NCBI RefSeq assembly: GCF_001693255.1 | Contig: NZ_CP016474.1 | Location: 1-64,000 of the forward strand | From: Picosynechococcus sp. PCC 7003 | Lineage (GTDB): Bacteria > Cyanobacteriota > Cyanobacteriia > Cyanobacteriales > MRBY01 | Direction of reading: 5' to 3' | DNA length: 64,000 nucleotides | Shown here: in pieces, positions 18,201 through 27,203 of the stretch | Layout of the letters: each line of letters opens with the position of its first letter | How positions within the stretch are numbered: the stretch's first letter is position 1 | Notes under the pieces: model-generated | What the model was told of the DNA's origin: nothing | Database searches by the model: none | What the model saw: the letters and a program-made list of their open reading frames with translations, nothing else | Made by a program: the position numbers and the translations under genes

Positions 18201-19426
18201 AGGGTTTGGGCCTTATGCCACTGTTGTTCCTGAAGGGCGATCGCCGCCATCAGACCATAATGTTGGGCCAGAAGATCGGGTGGCCAAGGTTCCTGAACCC
18301 CCTTGAGGAGTGACCAAGCCAAATCCCCTAGGGCTGACCCACGCTGCCACTGCTGTAAAAATACGCCAATCAATAAACTCAGTTGACTGACCCAGGCCCA
18401 TTGTTCTTGTCGTTCCCAGAGGCAACGGCTCAGGCGGAGATATTGGAGAGCCTGTTCTCCTTCCGGACTGGGGGCTTGGTAATGCTGGGGGCGATCGCCT
18501 AGGAGTAAACCCAAATGAAACAAGATCAAGGCCATTCGTTGCCCCTGGGAAGGCGGTAATTGCTCTAACAAAGGGGAATTTGGGTTGTCCCGCAGCACCT
18601 TGAGCCAATCCATCCCCTGCTCCCCACGGCAATAGTGGCGCAAACTCTCCTGATAGGCTTGCTGGGCTGTTTGCCATTGCTGATTGTGGTGGGCTTGTCG
18701 GCCGCGGATAAAACAGAGCAAGCCAGCGCCGTTGCCCAATGTTTTAGTGGCTAAGTCTAATTCTTGAGAACGGCGTTGACCGGGCGCTAAATTCCAGCAG
18801 TGATGATCGGGAAAAGTGAGGGGGCCAGCAACCGTTAGTTTTTGAAAGTAGTCCTGTTCTGTACGTTGCCAAAAATCATTGAGGGCCTGGGGAGACCACG
18901 TTATTTCCCCTAAATCCGTTGCGGTTGTCAGCCCATCAGGCATTTGCCGCTGTTGATCATCTGCCGTCGGTAACACCACAATCCAGGGGGCAATTTGGCG
19001 TTGAAAGGTCGCCGCAGTTAATTTAACGGCTGGGGTTAACCCAAAAACCATCGCTCCATTGATGTGGAGCGGCTGGATACCAAGATTAATTAGGGTTGCT
19101 GCCAACAGGTTCAGAATGTCCTCTAGATCCTGAGCCTGGGGTGCTAGCCAAAGACAAAGTAGCCCCTTCGCTTTTCCGTTTAAATCTGCCAACGCCAGGT
19201 CACTATAATATGCCGCCGTAAATTGAGAAAAGACCTGGTGCCATCGCAATTTTAGGTTGCCCTGGAGTTGCGCCAGAAGCTCCTGTTCCTGGGCTTGGTA
19301 GTCGCAGCGAACGCAATAAAGTCCTGGCTGATCATCATCACGACGGGGGGAAGACCACAATCGGTCGGTCAACCGCTGCACAATGGGGCGTAACGTGGGA
19401 AATGACGGGCCAGGGCGATTGATCAT
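15269..19426 (-). CDS. STAND-type NTPase with WD40 repeats
   Basis: A 1385-residue multidomain protein. Residues 1-200 match nothing I know. Residues about 240-550 are helical and repetitive, with TPR-like units. The STAND NTPase module starts near residue 545: Walker A HGATAVGKTSLL near 572 and Walker B LTVLIFDQFEQFF near 655. A single hydrophobic segment (about residues 931-950) is followed by a C-terminal WD40 region (about 1090-1365) with clear units such as DGKMFAAGSQDQTVRLW. STAND proteins are ligand-triggered switches in signalling or defence. It diverges from ftsQ with only about 60 bases between the starts. HIP1 sites throughout mark it as resident. Confidence 0.85.
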   Translation of the reverse strand: MINRPGPSFPTLRPIVQRLTDRLWSSPRRDDDQPGLYCVRCDYQAQEQELLAQLQGNLKLRWHQVFSQFTAAYYSDLALADLNGKAKGLLCLWLAPQAQDLEDILNLLAATLINLGIQPLHINGAMVFGLTPAVKLTAATFQRQIAPWIVVLPTADDQQRQMPDGLTTATDLGEITWSPQALNDFWQRTEQDYFQKLTVAGPLTFPDHHCWNLAPGQRRSQELDLATKTLGNGAGLLCFIRGRQAHHNQQWQTAQQAYQESLRHYCRGEQGMDWLKVLRDNPNSPLLEQLPPSQGQRMALILFHLGLLLGDRPQHYQAPSPEGEQALQYLRLSRCLWERQEQWAWVSQLSLLIGVFLQQWQRGSALGDLAWSLLKGVQEPWPPDLLAQHYGLMAAIALQEQQWHKAQTLAQTALEHFQTLDEPPPVVVRAWSTLIFARASQSLGQVAQAIATLEEILIPIRSQLTTPETAPIPWGHWQQRLYDQIFACLGDLYRQTKDYRQAFDLTWERQQYEHNWGWRPFVGTQSLPDQWRHNLYSPPEPLSLVILRGSQRDRDLQALIDRLQRPQSNLILLHGATAVGKTSLLRAGLIPRLQSQPLNGRPVRVIYFKNYGQWGRRLVQQLHGDRPFCPWPNPPSLDPLVHLQQQQDSESLTVLIFDQFEQFFLQYPHPEERQDFLRFLAQSLQLPTVKVILSCRNEALAPLLDWEIEADLGEANHNLFDHRLRHRLGNLRPDAAIALLEQVATWAKLPLETALMQQLIEDLQDSHGEIRPLELQVIGAQLHQDHLYTREEYLGLGFPPKLLLLERSLLGIIRYCGDENRDLAWQFLHYFTDLRHSQLVLTKADILQLGRQFLGDRRLGEEKAELILHIFKTTGLIRYQLYGGQESYQLARPDLVEPIRHHYQAFQSQQWLQRITGREREMLWRRWWKVSVGTVWRLGLVAIALGFGLRWVELQRYQRWQGAQNTILMKLAEATKVLQDGAQPVEALRESIRAATVLRRLNEKDDEVVTPATRLKVLLALEQNFSTLAAATTSTTVRDFGQNFIPTAFRPPGDRQTITPDVPITDFAFVGNSFQLLLAQPNQPLRQWPNQDPALSLSNESITSLAWQPRGHFFVTGGENRRVTLHQRNGQVVQTLGGFRKKINVVAWSRDGKMFAAGSQDQTVRLWTETGELLQILTEHRGPITALQFSPDGKLLATAAGDRTVQIWQRRRNNSFFLVTQFPPFTTEIIDLQFGADSRHLGLMGQDHQVIVYPMTYENNNPVFGEALPINHQSNGPDRIGFYGALPLLITNTENHHLQFWQLDGTYLGSLAGHQAPVTQLHWHPQGKAIATLDQNNQLILWNLDLDELLQKSCRLLIYGDLGIPADQRQGDRQLCTTLLNLPPE

Positions 19427-19486
19427 GGCAAATCCAAGGGTAATTTCAAGGAAAGAGAACTAACTTCAGTAAGATAGTCATACATT

Positions 19487-20350
19487 GTGTCGGTTTTAGC
19501 GCCACCCATGACAGAAACAACCATGGCAACACGGGAGCAGCTCCGGGAGCAACGGAAGCAAAAACAACGACAGCGTACCCTCCGCTGGTTTCAAGGTCTA
19601 TGGCGATCGCTGGCCCTGATGGGTTTAGCCTATGGCGCATTTTGGGTACTCGACCGACCCGATTGGATTATTAAAAGTGCCGCCCAAATCACCATTGAAG
19701 GCAATCAAGTCCTTCCGGCAGAGCGGATTCGTCCCCTAATTCCCCTCACCTATCCCCAACCGATCCTAACCCTCAAACCCCAGGAACTAGAGCAGGCCAT
19801 TGAAGCCCAAGGGGCGATCGCCGAAGCCCTGGTTTCCCGTCGTCTAGTGCCCCCCAGCCTAGCGATCCAAGTCCAAGAGCGCTACCCTGTCGCCCGTTCC
19901 CAAACTCCCATATCGAGTCAAGGACAATCCCCCCTCGAATCGGGATACCTGGATGCCGAAGGACAGTGGTTTCCCGCCGCCGTTTATGAACCCCTCAGTG
20001 AATATCAGCCCTTACCGACCCTAGAAGTGACCGGAATTCGGGAATTGCAACTTCCCCTCTGGCCCGAACTCTATCAAACCTTGGGGCGATCGCCCGTCAA
20101 AATTTTGAGCATCAACTGGCGAGACTCTAACAATTTGATTTTGAACACCGAACTTGGTAGTTTTCACCTGGGGCCAGATCTCACGCAGCTCGAAGCACAA
20201 TTAGCGGCGATCGCCAAGCTCCAACAAACCCTCGGCACAACCATTCCCGCCCAGGATATCCAATACATCGATCTACAAAATCCCGACGAGCCCATTATCC
20301 AAAGCAATAAACCCATCGTCCCCCCCGTTCCCAAGCCCGAAACACCCTAA
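19487..20350 (+). CDS. ftsQ: Cell division protein FtsQ/DivIB
   Basis: FtsQ is a bitopic inner-membrane protein that links early and late divisome components. Seen: a very basic cytoplasmic tail (REQRKQKQRQR), one membrane helix (about residues 40-57), then a POTRA domain starting ITIEGNQVLPAERIRPL near residue 70 and a beta domain with YLDAEGQWFP near residue 151. The end is Pro-rich. GTG at 19487 or ATGs at 19508 and 19523 could start it, and the sequence does not decide. It stands 159 bases upstream of ftsZ, the usual cyanobacterial order. Confidence 0.88.
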   Translation: MSVLAPPMTETTMATREQLREQRKQKQRQRTLRWFQGLWRSLALMGLAYGAFWVLDRPDWIIKSAAQITIEGNQVLPAERIRPLIPLTYPQPILTLKPQELEQAIEAQGAIAEALVSRRLVPPSLAIQVQERYPVARSQTPISSQGQSPLESGYLDAEGQWFPAAVYEPLSEYQPLPTLEVTGIRELQLPLWPELYQTLGRSPVKILSINWRDSNNLILNTELGSFHLGPDLTQLEAQLAAIAKLQQTLGTTIPAQDIQYIDLQNPDEPIIQSNKPIVPPVPKPETP

Positions 20351-20509
20351 ACCCAAAAATGACGCCCCTGTAACAGCAACATCTCCCAAAATCTGGCAGT
20401 CTAAAAAAGCTTGAAGGTCTTATGATCTGAGAAATTTCTCCCAAAAGATACTTAATAAATTCCGTTAAACGACTAAACTTAAATATCCATATCCATCACA
20501 CTTCTCTTT

Positions 20510-21763
20510 GTGACCGTGAGCCAAAACCATCTATTCCAACCCCATAATGCTTCCTTTGATGCGACTGGAAACCATGCCGCCAGCGCCGAAGAAACCGCGT
20601 CGCAATTTCCGATCATGCCCAGCAGCGTTGCTCAGATTAAAGTCATCGGTGTGGGTGGTGGTGGCTGTAATGCGGTGAATCGGATGATTGAAGGGGGCAT
20701 GTCGAGTATCGACTTTTGGGCGATTAATACCGATGCCCAGGCCCTGACCAACTCCAAAGCCAAAAAGCGCCTGCAAATTGGTCAAAAAATCACCCGGGGC
20801 CTTGGTGCTGGTGGTAATTCAGCCATTGGTCGCAAAGCTGCCGAAGAATCTCGTGATGAAATTGCCCAAGCCCTCGAAGGCGCGGATCTCGTCTTTATTA
20901 CCGCTGGCATGGGAGGCGGTACCGGCACTGGCGCTGCCCCCATCGTTGCCGAAGTGGCCAAGGATTTAGGTTGTCTCACCGTTGCTGTGGTGACCCGACC
21001 CTTTAAATTTGAAGGACGCCGCCGCTCGAACCAGGCCGAAGAAGGCATCAAAGAACTCCAGAGCCGCGTCGATACCCTCTTGGTCATCCCCAATACAAAG
21101 CTCCTGGATATGATCCCCCAGGAAACCTCGATGTCCGAAGCCCTGCGCGCTGCCGATGAAGTGCTTCGCCAAGGGGTGCAGGGGATTTCCGATATTATTA
21201 CCATCTCTGGTCTGGTGAATGTGGACTTTGCCGACGTGCGGGCGGTGATGGCCGATGCGGGTTCTGCCCTGATGGGGATTGGTATCGGTTCCGGTAAATC
21301 TAGGGCACGGGAAGCCGCCTTAATGGCTATTTCTTCGCCATTGATGGAGTCGTCCATTGAGGGAGCCCAAGGGGTTGTCCTAAATATTACTGGAGGCCAC
21401 GATCTGACCCTGCATGAAGTCAATGATGCCGCAGAGGCCGTTTATGAAGTGGTCGATCCCAATGCCAATATTATTTTTGGGGCGGTGATCGATGAACATC
21501 TCCAAGGGGAAATCAAAATTACGGTTATTGCCACTGGGTTTGCCGCGGAGTCCCAGCCCGCAGAAACGCCCCAGCCTTTACCCCAACAGCGCCGGATGCA
21601 GGCGGTTCCCCAGCCGGATCTTTCCCAGGCTCCACCGGTGCCGGAGGCCCCTAGACCCCGTCCGGCTGCCCCACCCCAGGCCCAGCAGCCCCCCGCGCCC
21701 CGGACAGGCTTTCCTGATATTCCCGATTTTTTGATGCGCCGTTCTAATCGTTCTAAGCAGTAG
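20510..21763 (+). CDS. ftsZ: Cell division GTPase FtsZ
   Basis: FtsZ is the tubulin-like GTPase that forms the division ring. The 417-residue protein has an N-terminal extension of about 45 residues, common in cyanobacteria, then [18 protein letters not shown], the GTP-binding tubulin signature [17 protein letters not shown] near residue 130, and the T7 loop [11 protein letters not shown] near residue 228. A Pro/Gln-rich linker (about 350-400) leads to the C-terminal peptide [10 protein letters not shown], which binds partners such as FtsA/SepF-type proteins. The start is GTG at 20510 or 20516. Confidence 0.97.
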   Translation: MTVSQNHLFQPHNASFDATGNHAASAEETASQFPIMPSSVAQIKVIGVGGGGCNAVNRMIEGGMSSIDFWAINTDAQALTNSKAKKRLQIGQKITRGLGAGGNSAIGRKAAEESRDEIAQALEGADLVFITAGMGGGTGTGAAPIVAEVAKDLGCLTVAVVTRPFKFEGRRRSNQAEEGIKELQSRVDTLLVIPNTKLLDMIPQETSMSEALRAADEVLRQGVQGISDIITISGLVNVDFADVRAVMADAGSALMGIGIGSGKSRAREAALMAISSPLMESSIEGAQGVVLNITGGHDLTLHEVNDAAEAVYEVVDPNANIIFGAVIDEHLQGEIKITVIATGFAAESQPAETPQPLPQQRRMQAVPQPDLSQAPPVPEAPRPRPAAPPQAQQPPAPRTGFPDIPDFLMRRSNRSKQ

Positions 21764-21767
21764 GTCG

Positions 21768-22571
21768 ATGGTGATAACTCCGGCGATCGCCTTAACCATC
21801 GCAGGCTCCGATAGTGGCGGTGGGGCAGGTATCCAAGCAGATCTCAAAACCTTTGCCTTCCATGGCGTCCACGGTACCAATGCGATCACCTGTGTCACGG
21901 CCCAAAATACCATTGGCGTCACCGATGTGGTGGCCCTAAATTCGGCCATGGTGACCGCTCAAATTGAGGCGGTGGTCGGGGATATCGGTGTCCAGGCAGT
22001 GAAAACGGGGATGCTCCTGAACGAAAACATCATGGAGGCGGTTTTGGCGGCCGCAGCAATCGGTAGACTCCCCAACTGGGTTTTAGATCCGGTAATGGTT
22101 TCTCGCACAGGGGTACAGCTCATCGACGATGGGGCGATCGCCTTTTTACAAAAGCAATTAATCCCCCTCGCCCAGATCCTCACGCCAAACCGCTACGAGG
22201 CGGAGATTCTCAGCGGTCTGACAATTACAAATCTCGCCACCATGGAACAGGCGGCTCAGAAAATTCATCAGCTTGGTTGTGGGGCAGTGCTCGTCAAGGG
22301 GGGAGCGATGACCGGGACATTGCAAGGGGTGGATGTGTGGTTTGATGGCGAACGGCTCGAAGTTTTAAAAACAGAATGTATCCAGACCCCCCACACCCAC
22401 GGCACGGGTTGTACCCTTTCGGCCGCGATCGCCGCTCGGTTAGCCCTGGGAGATGCGCCATTCCAAGCTGTCAACAAGGCAAAAACCTACGTTACAGAAG
22501 CCCTCAAGCATAGCCTAGCCATTGGTCAGGGGACGGGGCCAGTGGGCCATTTTTACCCCTTGTTGTCCTAG
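21768..22571 (+). CDS. thiD: Hydroxymethylpyrimidine/phosphomethylpyrimidine kinase
   Basis: ThiD phosphorylates HMP and HMP-phosphate in thiamine synthesis. The 267-residue protein shows the ribokinase-fold signatures: [18 protein letters not shown] at residue 10, [11 protein letters not shown] near residue 105, [10 protein letters not shown] near residue 139, and the C-terminal [14 protein letters not shown] near residue 211, whose Gly and Cys form the anion hole. It begins four bases after ftsZ stops, so it is probably co-transcribed with it. Its stop overlaps that of the convergent GTPase gene by four bases. Confidence 0.93.
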   Translation: MVITPAIALTIAGSDSGGGAGIQADLKTFAFHGVHGTNAITCVTAQNTIGVTDVVALNSAMVTAQIEAVVGDIGVQAVKTGMLLNENIMEAVLAAAAIGRLPNWVLDPVMVSRTGVQLIDDGAIAFLQKQLIPLAQILTPNRYEAEILSGLTITNLATMEQAAQKIHQLGCGAVLVKGGAMTGTLQGVDVWFDGERLEVLKTECIQTPHTHGTGCTLSAAIAARLALGDAPFQAVNKAKTYVTEALKHSLAIGQGTGPVGHFYPLLS

Positions 22572-23923
22572 GCGACGCGGGGCATCTCCGTTTGCAGTCG
22601 GTACAGCAGGGTTTGGCGATCGCACTGGGCCAAGATTTCTTTAATGGTGGTACTCGCCCCCAGATTCCCCCAACTGCACCCATTTTGGAGATAAGTCTGG
22701 GTCACTTTCCCGATCACATAGCTACCATAGGCGGCAATTCCCCCCTGGGCGAGGGCGGCGGTGCCATAGAGACCAAGGGTGCTCGGATTGGTTAAAGATT
22801 CAAAACTGAGGGCCGTTTTTCCTAGACCCAAAAAGACGCCACTACCCAGTTCCGCCACAAACAAAATTCCCGCACTGATCAAAATATTGCGCCAGAGTTT
22901 GGCCGCCTCGTAGCTCGTCATGGGTAATCCATATAAGCGGGCCAGGGCACGGATCAAAGCTAAATCAGCAAAGGTTCCCCCAAGGATATCCAAAAAACCA
23001 ATGGGATTCAGGGCGATCGCCGCACCTTTAGATTTGGCATAGTTCCAGATCAATTCTTCGGCTTCGGCTTGGCGATGGGACAGGGTTTTTTGGGCGATCG
23101 CCGTTTGTAGTTGACGTGCCTGGACAAGGGCATGGACGGCCATCAAAGATTTTCCTTCGCGGCTGAGGATCGTAAAAATTGTTTCCCGCAGGGGATCAAT
23201 CTGGGCGTCGGGGGTTTCCCAGGCTTCTTCAATGCGGCCATCGGGATGTTCGATGCGGACGGCGAGGGGTTGGGGTTCAGCGGCAACCATGACAATTTCT
23301 TCGGGACTGAGGGGAAACTGGGTGCCCGTTGATTCTTGGCTCAGTTGTTGGAGTTGCTGGAAAATGCTTTGGCGATCGCAGTCGGGATAGAGATCAATTT
23401 TGTTAAATACCACCAGCAGCGGTTTGTGCTGTTGGCGCAGTTCGTAGAGAGATTCGTACTCGGTGCGGGTAATATCTCCAGCAATGATAAACAGAATCAA
23501 ATCAGAGTTTGCCGCGACTTCTGCCGCCATTTTTGTGCGGGCTTCCCCGGCAATTTCATCAAGGCCTGGGGTATCAACTAATTCAATTTTTAGTTTTTCC
23601 GTTGTGAGGGGCCAACGCACCGCCCTTGGATATTGGGTCACCCCATGGAGGGGGCCAGTTTCGAGCATTTTTTCGCCAATGAGGGCATTGATTACCGCTG
23701 ATTTGCCACGACTAACCAGGCCAAAGGTGGCAATACGCAATAGATTTTGATCCAGTTTGGCGATCGCCGTTTGGAGTTGTTGCAATTCGGGCCGCACGGC
23801 TGCTTTTAATGCCGGGTCGGGGGGATAGTGCCAATGGCGGCGGGTGTTGCCATACCAAGCGAGGGCTTGCTGGAGACTGGCCCGCGCCAGGGTGAAGTGC
23901 CTTTCCTGTTGTTGACTATCCAT
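22568..23923 (-). CDS. Era-like GTPase with C-terminal DUF697-type membrane region
   Basis: A 451-residue GTP-binding protein. The G1 motif is GLVSRGKSAVINAL near residue 69, G3 is DTPGLDEI near residue 116, and G4 is FNKIDL near residue 174. The C-terminal third has hydrophobic segments (around residues 345-405) like the DUF697 region of cyanobacterial YcjP/Era-like proteins, so membrane association is likely. Close relatives are common in cyanobacteria, but their function is undefined. An ATG at 23923 is preferred to an in-frame TTG at 23932. Confidence 0.8.
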   Translation of the reverse strand: MDSQQQERHFTLARASLQQALAWYGNTRRHWHYPPDPALKAAVRPELQQLQTAIAKLDQNLLRIATFGLVSRGKSAVINALIGEKMLETGPLHGVTQYPRAVRWPLTTEKLKIELVDTPGLDEIAGEARTKMAAEVAANSDLILFIIAGDITRTEYESLYELRQQHKPLLVVFNKIDLYPDCDRQSIFQQLQQLSQESTGTQFPLSPEEIVMVAAEPQPLAVRIEHPDGRIEEAWETPDAQIDPLRETIFTILSREGKSLMAVHALVQARQLQTAIAQKTLSHRQAEAEELIWNYAKSKGAAIALNPIGFLDILGGTFADLALIRALARLYGLPMTSYEAAKLWRNILISAGILFVAELGSGVFLGLGKTALSFESLTNPSTLGLYGTAALAQGGIAAYGSYVIGKVTQTYLQNGCSWGNLGASTTIKEILAQCDRQTLLYRLQTEMPRVA

Positions 23924-24062
23924 CGGCAGCAAAAAAATTTGTAGAACCCATTTTCTATGATATCGAGTTGTCGTGGGGCGATCATCATAGAATTATTTGG
24001 CGATCGCTGAACTAGATTGCCGCAAGTTAAAATTAAAATAGCTTGAAATCATAACAAAAAGT

Positions 24063-24242
24063 ATGGAAAAAGTCATCAAAAAAGTATCTTTACATAAAAG
24101 AAAAAATGATCGGCAATTTTGGCTGAAAACATCTTATTTAGAACGATTAGCAGCCCTAGAAAATATCCGCCGAGAGTACCATCAATGGCAATACAATGCT
24201 GAACCAAGATTTCAAAGAGTTTATACAGTTTCTCGACATTGA
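24063..24242 (+). CDS. Small antitoxin-like protein (59 aa), no partner seen
   Basis: An ATG-started frame of 59 codons. The product shows the pattern KKVSLH...FWLKTSYLERLAALENIR, then EYHQW and RFQRVYTV near its end. I recall this pattern from short cyanobacterial proteins, often wrongly labelled 'toxin secretion/membrane fusion', that usually sit directly upstream of a nucleotidyltransferase-type (AbiEii-like) toxin gene. No such gene follows here: the next 130 bases are AT-rich and non-coding, and the following gene faces the other way. The product is intact, so this may be an orphan antitoxin left after toxin loss. The coding call is fairly firm; the role is inferred. Confidence 0.65.
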   Translation: MEKVIKKVSLHKRKNDRQFWLKTSYLERLAALENIRREYHQWQYNAEPRFQRVYTVSRH

Positions 24243-24374
24243 CAATACTTGCAAATTAATATTTATTTTGGACATTTTTGCACAGAAGTAATCCAAGGTA
24301 AGTAACCTAGAGTTTTAAGTTTGAGATTTTCATTGCTTGCACTTGGTTTGTCTCAAAAAAGCCGAAATATTATT

Positions 24375-24848
24375 TTAAAGTTGTTCTTGGAAAGGTTGCT
24401 CACAAAGGTTTGTTTCACTACATGATTTGCCTATAGGCTCCGTTAAAACTGATGTTGCATCATCCATACAAAAGCTCCCGTCATTCCAACCTGCAACAGT
24501 TTCTTCTATGAGATCAAAATCTACAGATATATAGCTACAGTTTGGCTTATCATTCCGCCAATTAAAGGTGATTAAATCGAACCCTTGAACTGGCTCCCCA
24601 ATTTCTTGTCTGATATCGTCATTAAGAACCGTATCTGGCTGACCACCTAATAACTCTAAAACTTCTTCATACGTCATGCCAAGAGACAGAGAGGTTGCTT
24701 TATCAGAAATGGAGAGTGTGTTGTTTTCCTGATCGCTGGCAGTATTAGATGTAGATGTGCTGACTTCTTGCTCATTTACAGGTTCAGAAGTACATGACTG
24801 TAGTAATAAAAAACATCCGAATAGAGTACAGAGAAAAACATTCTTCAT
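24375..24848 (-). CDS. Putative lipoprotein with SmpA/BamE-like motif
   Basis: Starting at the ATG at 24848, the product is 157 residues long. It has a signal peptide of about 18 residues ending in the lipobox LLLQSC, then a Ser/Thr-rich linker, then SLGMTYEEVLELLGGQPDTV (near residue 54), which resembles the GMT-x-x-E-V-x-x-LLG motif of SmpA/OmlA-like small periplasmic domains. An in-frame upstream ATG (24896) would bury the signal peptide and is rejected. The gene is AT-rich with no HIP1 site, as is the DNA around it, and may be acquired. Function unknown. Confidence 0.7.
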   Translation of the reverse strand: MKNVFLCTLFGCFLLLQSCTSEPVNEQEVSTSTSNTASDQENNTLSISDKATSLSLGMTYEEVLELLGGQPDTVLNDDIRQEIGEPVQGFDLITFNWRNDKPNCSYISVDFDLIEETVAGWNDGSFCMDDATSVLTEPIGKSCSETNLCEQPFQEQL

Positions 24849-24994
24849 TTTAATTATAAAAATAGATTTTAGAATTTTAGATTTGATTTTTGTCAATTAT
24901 TACAAACACGAAAGTAGAAGATGAACTCTAATTTTTAAGATTTGCATTTAAGCTAAGAGTAAAAATTTATAAAGCAATGAGTATATTCTAAAGT

Positions 24995-26053
24995 ATGCAA
25001 CTAGAAACGATCTTAAATAATTGGCTTACGGCACAGAAACCCCAAGCGGCAGACTTTCCCTACTTGCTGACACAAGCCCAAGCAGATCCAATCCAAGCTG
25101 AAGCCCTCGACTATGATCTGAGTCTGGCAGGCATTACCCACCGGGCTAAGGATTTTTTGGCGATCGCCCCGGACATTCTTCAGCTCTGTGAGACTCTCCA
25201 ATTTCACGATCAAGGTGCAATTTTCAAAACCCTCTGGGAACTGTGGCTACCCCTGGCCCAACAAATTCGTACCGCCTGCCAACAGCAGGATCAGCCGCTA
25301 ATTTATGGCATCCTCGGTGGCCAAGGCACCGGCAAAACGACCCTCTGTCGGGTGTTACAGACGATTCTGACGCGCTGGCAATATCCCTGTGTGGCGATTT
25401 CCATTGATGATCTTTACAAAACCTATGCCGCCCGCCAGGATTTACTGAAAACTCAACCGGAATTGATTTGGCGTGGCCCCCCCGGTACCCACGATGTAGA
25501 CCTCGGCCTAGGGGTTTTAACACAACTACAACGGGCCAACCTAGGGGATAAAATCGCCGTTCCCCGCTTCGATAAGTCTTTGCACCAGGGCGCAGGCGAT
25601 CGCCAACAGCCAGAGTGGATTGATCCGGCAGAAATTGTTCTTTTTGAGGGGTGGTTTGTGGGTTGTCGGCCCGTTGCCCCGGAAGTTTTCGAAACAGCCC
25701 CAGAACCGATTTCAACTGAAGGCGATCGCCTTTTTGCGCGAAGTATTAACGAAGCTTTAGCAGAATATATCCCCCTGTGGAAAAAGCTGGATCGGCTGTT
25801 GGTGCTGTCCCCGGAAGATTATCGCCTGAGCAAACAATGGCGCAAGGATGCAGAACACCAGATGATCGCCCAGGGTAAAACGGGCATGAGTGATGCAGAA
25901 ATTGATCAGTTTGTGGATTATTTTTGGCGATCGCTCCACCCAGAACTTTTTATTCAGCCCCTCACCCAAAATCCCCATTGGACAGATCTCGTCATTGAAA
26001 TTGATGCTTCCCATCGCCCTAGTAAAATTTATCGCCCCCAGAATCCGGCATAA
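24995..26053 (+). CDS. glyK: D-glycerate 3-kinase
   Basis: GLYK phosphorylates glycerate to 3-phosphoglycerate, the last step of photorespiration in cyanobacteria and plants. The 352-residue protein has the P-loop YGILGGQGTGKTTLCRV near residue 104, AISIDDLYKTY near residue 133, RGPPGTHDVDLGL near residue 160, and FEGWFVGCRP near residue 215. These are characteristic of the plant/cyanobacterial class of this kinase, which is related to phosphoribulokinase and uridine kinase. csaB follows 26 bases downstream. Confidence 0.9.
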   Translation: MQLETILNNWLTAQKPQAADFPYLLTQAQADPIQAEALDYDLSLAGITHRAKDFLAIAPDILQLCETLQFHDQGAIFKTLWELWLPLAQQIRTACQQQDQPLIYGILGGQGTGKTTLCRVLQTILTRWQYPCVAISIDDLYKTYAARQDLLKTQPELIWRGPPGTHDVDLGLGVLTQLQRANLGDKIAVPRFDKSLHQGAGDRQQPEWIDPAEIVLFEGWFVGCRPVAPEVFETAPEPISTEGDRLFARSINEALAEYIPLWKKLDRLLVLSPEDYRLSKQWRKDAEHQMIAQGKTGMSDAEIDQFVDYFWRSLHPELFIQPLTQNPHWTDLVIEIDASHRPSKIYRPQNPA

Positions 26054-26079
26054 TAGGCTTGTTTTTTGCGGATTGCACG

Positions 26080-27111
26080 ATGCCAAACGTTGTTCTTTGT
26101 GGCTATTACGGCCAGGGCAATGCGGGGGATGAAGCCCTACTATTAACCCTCTTGCAGATGTTGCCCTCAGGGGTGAAACCCATTGTCCTCTCCCATAATC
26201 CCACCGCCACGACCCAAGCCTACGGTGTGACGGCAATTCCCCACAAATCTTGGGCGACCCTCAAGGCGATCGCCAAAGCAGATGGTTTTATCTTTGGGGG
26301 AGGCAGTTTATTGCAGGATGTCACGAGTCTTGGCAGCTTGTTGTATTACGCTGGTTTGATGAAATGGGCGCAACTCCTAGGCAAGAAAACCGTCGCCTGG
26401 GCCCAGGGTATCGGCCCGTTGCAGTCTAGTTTGGCGAATCACATCACTCGCTTTGTCCTGAGGAGTTGTACAGGAATCACCGTGCGGGATGAAGCCTCAG
26501 CAAACTTGTTAAAAAATTGGCAAATTCCCCACATTCTCGCCCCGGATCCCGTGTGGGCCTTAGCCGCACAGCCTTTTGGGGAAATGCCTGATCTGCCCCA
26601 GCCTAGAATCGCCGTTAATCTGCGTTCCCACCGCACTTTAACTCCCCCCAAAATTGCCGTTCTCCTAGAAGCCCTGAAACAATTCCAGCAGCAAAACCAG
26701 GCAAGTGTTATTCTTGTGCCGTTTCAAGAAAGTCAGGACGCGGCGATCGCCCAGCAACTTTATGACGAATTAGCAGAACCCAAGGCGATTATTACCCCGA
26801 TTCAGCCCCAGCAGTACAAAAGCCTCTTTGCCCAGGTGGATTTTTTGATTGGGATGCGTCTCCATAGCCTGATCCTTGCCGCCGCAGATTGTCCCTGCTT
26901 TGCCCTTAGCTACGATCCCAAGGTTACCCAGTTGCAACAACAATGCGGCATTCCTGGCCTCGATCTCGAACAGTTCCCCCGTGATGCCGCTGCAATTACG
27001 GCGCAATGGACAACGGCTTTCCAGGACCAACGGCCGCTGACTCCAGCCCAGCAGCAAAGCATCCAGTCCCAAGTCCAGACCCATCAGGAAATATTGAAAA
27101 CATTTCTTTAA
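26080..27111 (+). CDS. csaB: Polysaccharide pyruvyl transferase CsaB
   Basis: CsaB transfers pyruvate as a ketal to a cell-wall polysaccharide, in bacilli creating the anchor for S-layer-homology domains. The 343-residue protein has the family pattern: LCGYYGQGNAGDEALLLT at the start, DGFIFGGGSLLQDVTS near residue 69, AWAQGIGPL near residue 106, and FLIGMRLHSLILAA near residue 257. The ATG at 26080 is used rather than the TTG at 26059. Cyanobacterial outer-membrane SLH proteins that bind pyruvylated peptidoglycan-linked polymer are plausible beneficiaries; that link is inferred. Confidence 0.9.
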   Translation: MPNVVLCGYYGQGNAGDEALLLTLLQMLPSGVKPIVLSHNPTATTQAYGVTAIPHKSWATLKAIAKADGFIFGGGSLLQDVTSLGSLLYYAGLMKWAQLLGKKTVAWAQGIGPLQSSLANHITRFVLRSCTGITVRDEASANLLKNWQIPHILAPDPVWALAAQPFGEMPDLPQPRIAVNLRSHRTLTPPKIAVLLEALKQFQQQNQASVILVPFQESQDAAIAQQLYDELAEPKAIITPIQPQQYKSLFAQVDFLIGMRLHSLILAAADCPCFALSYDPKVTQLQQQCGIPGLDLEQFPRDAAAITAQWTTAFQDQRPLTPAQQQSIQSQVQTHQEILKTFL

Positions 27112-27203
27112 AAATATGTTTGGTTTTGACGCTTAAGGTGCGATCGCCAGAAAAATTGTTGATAATGGGCGTAAAAGCACTCTAACTGGAAAATCTTCAC
27201 ATA

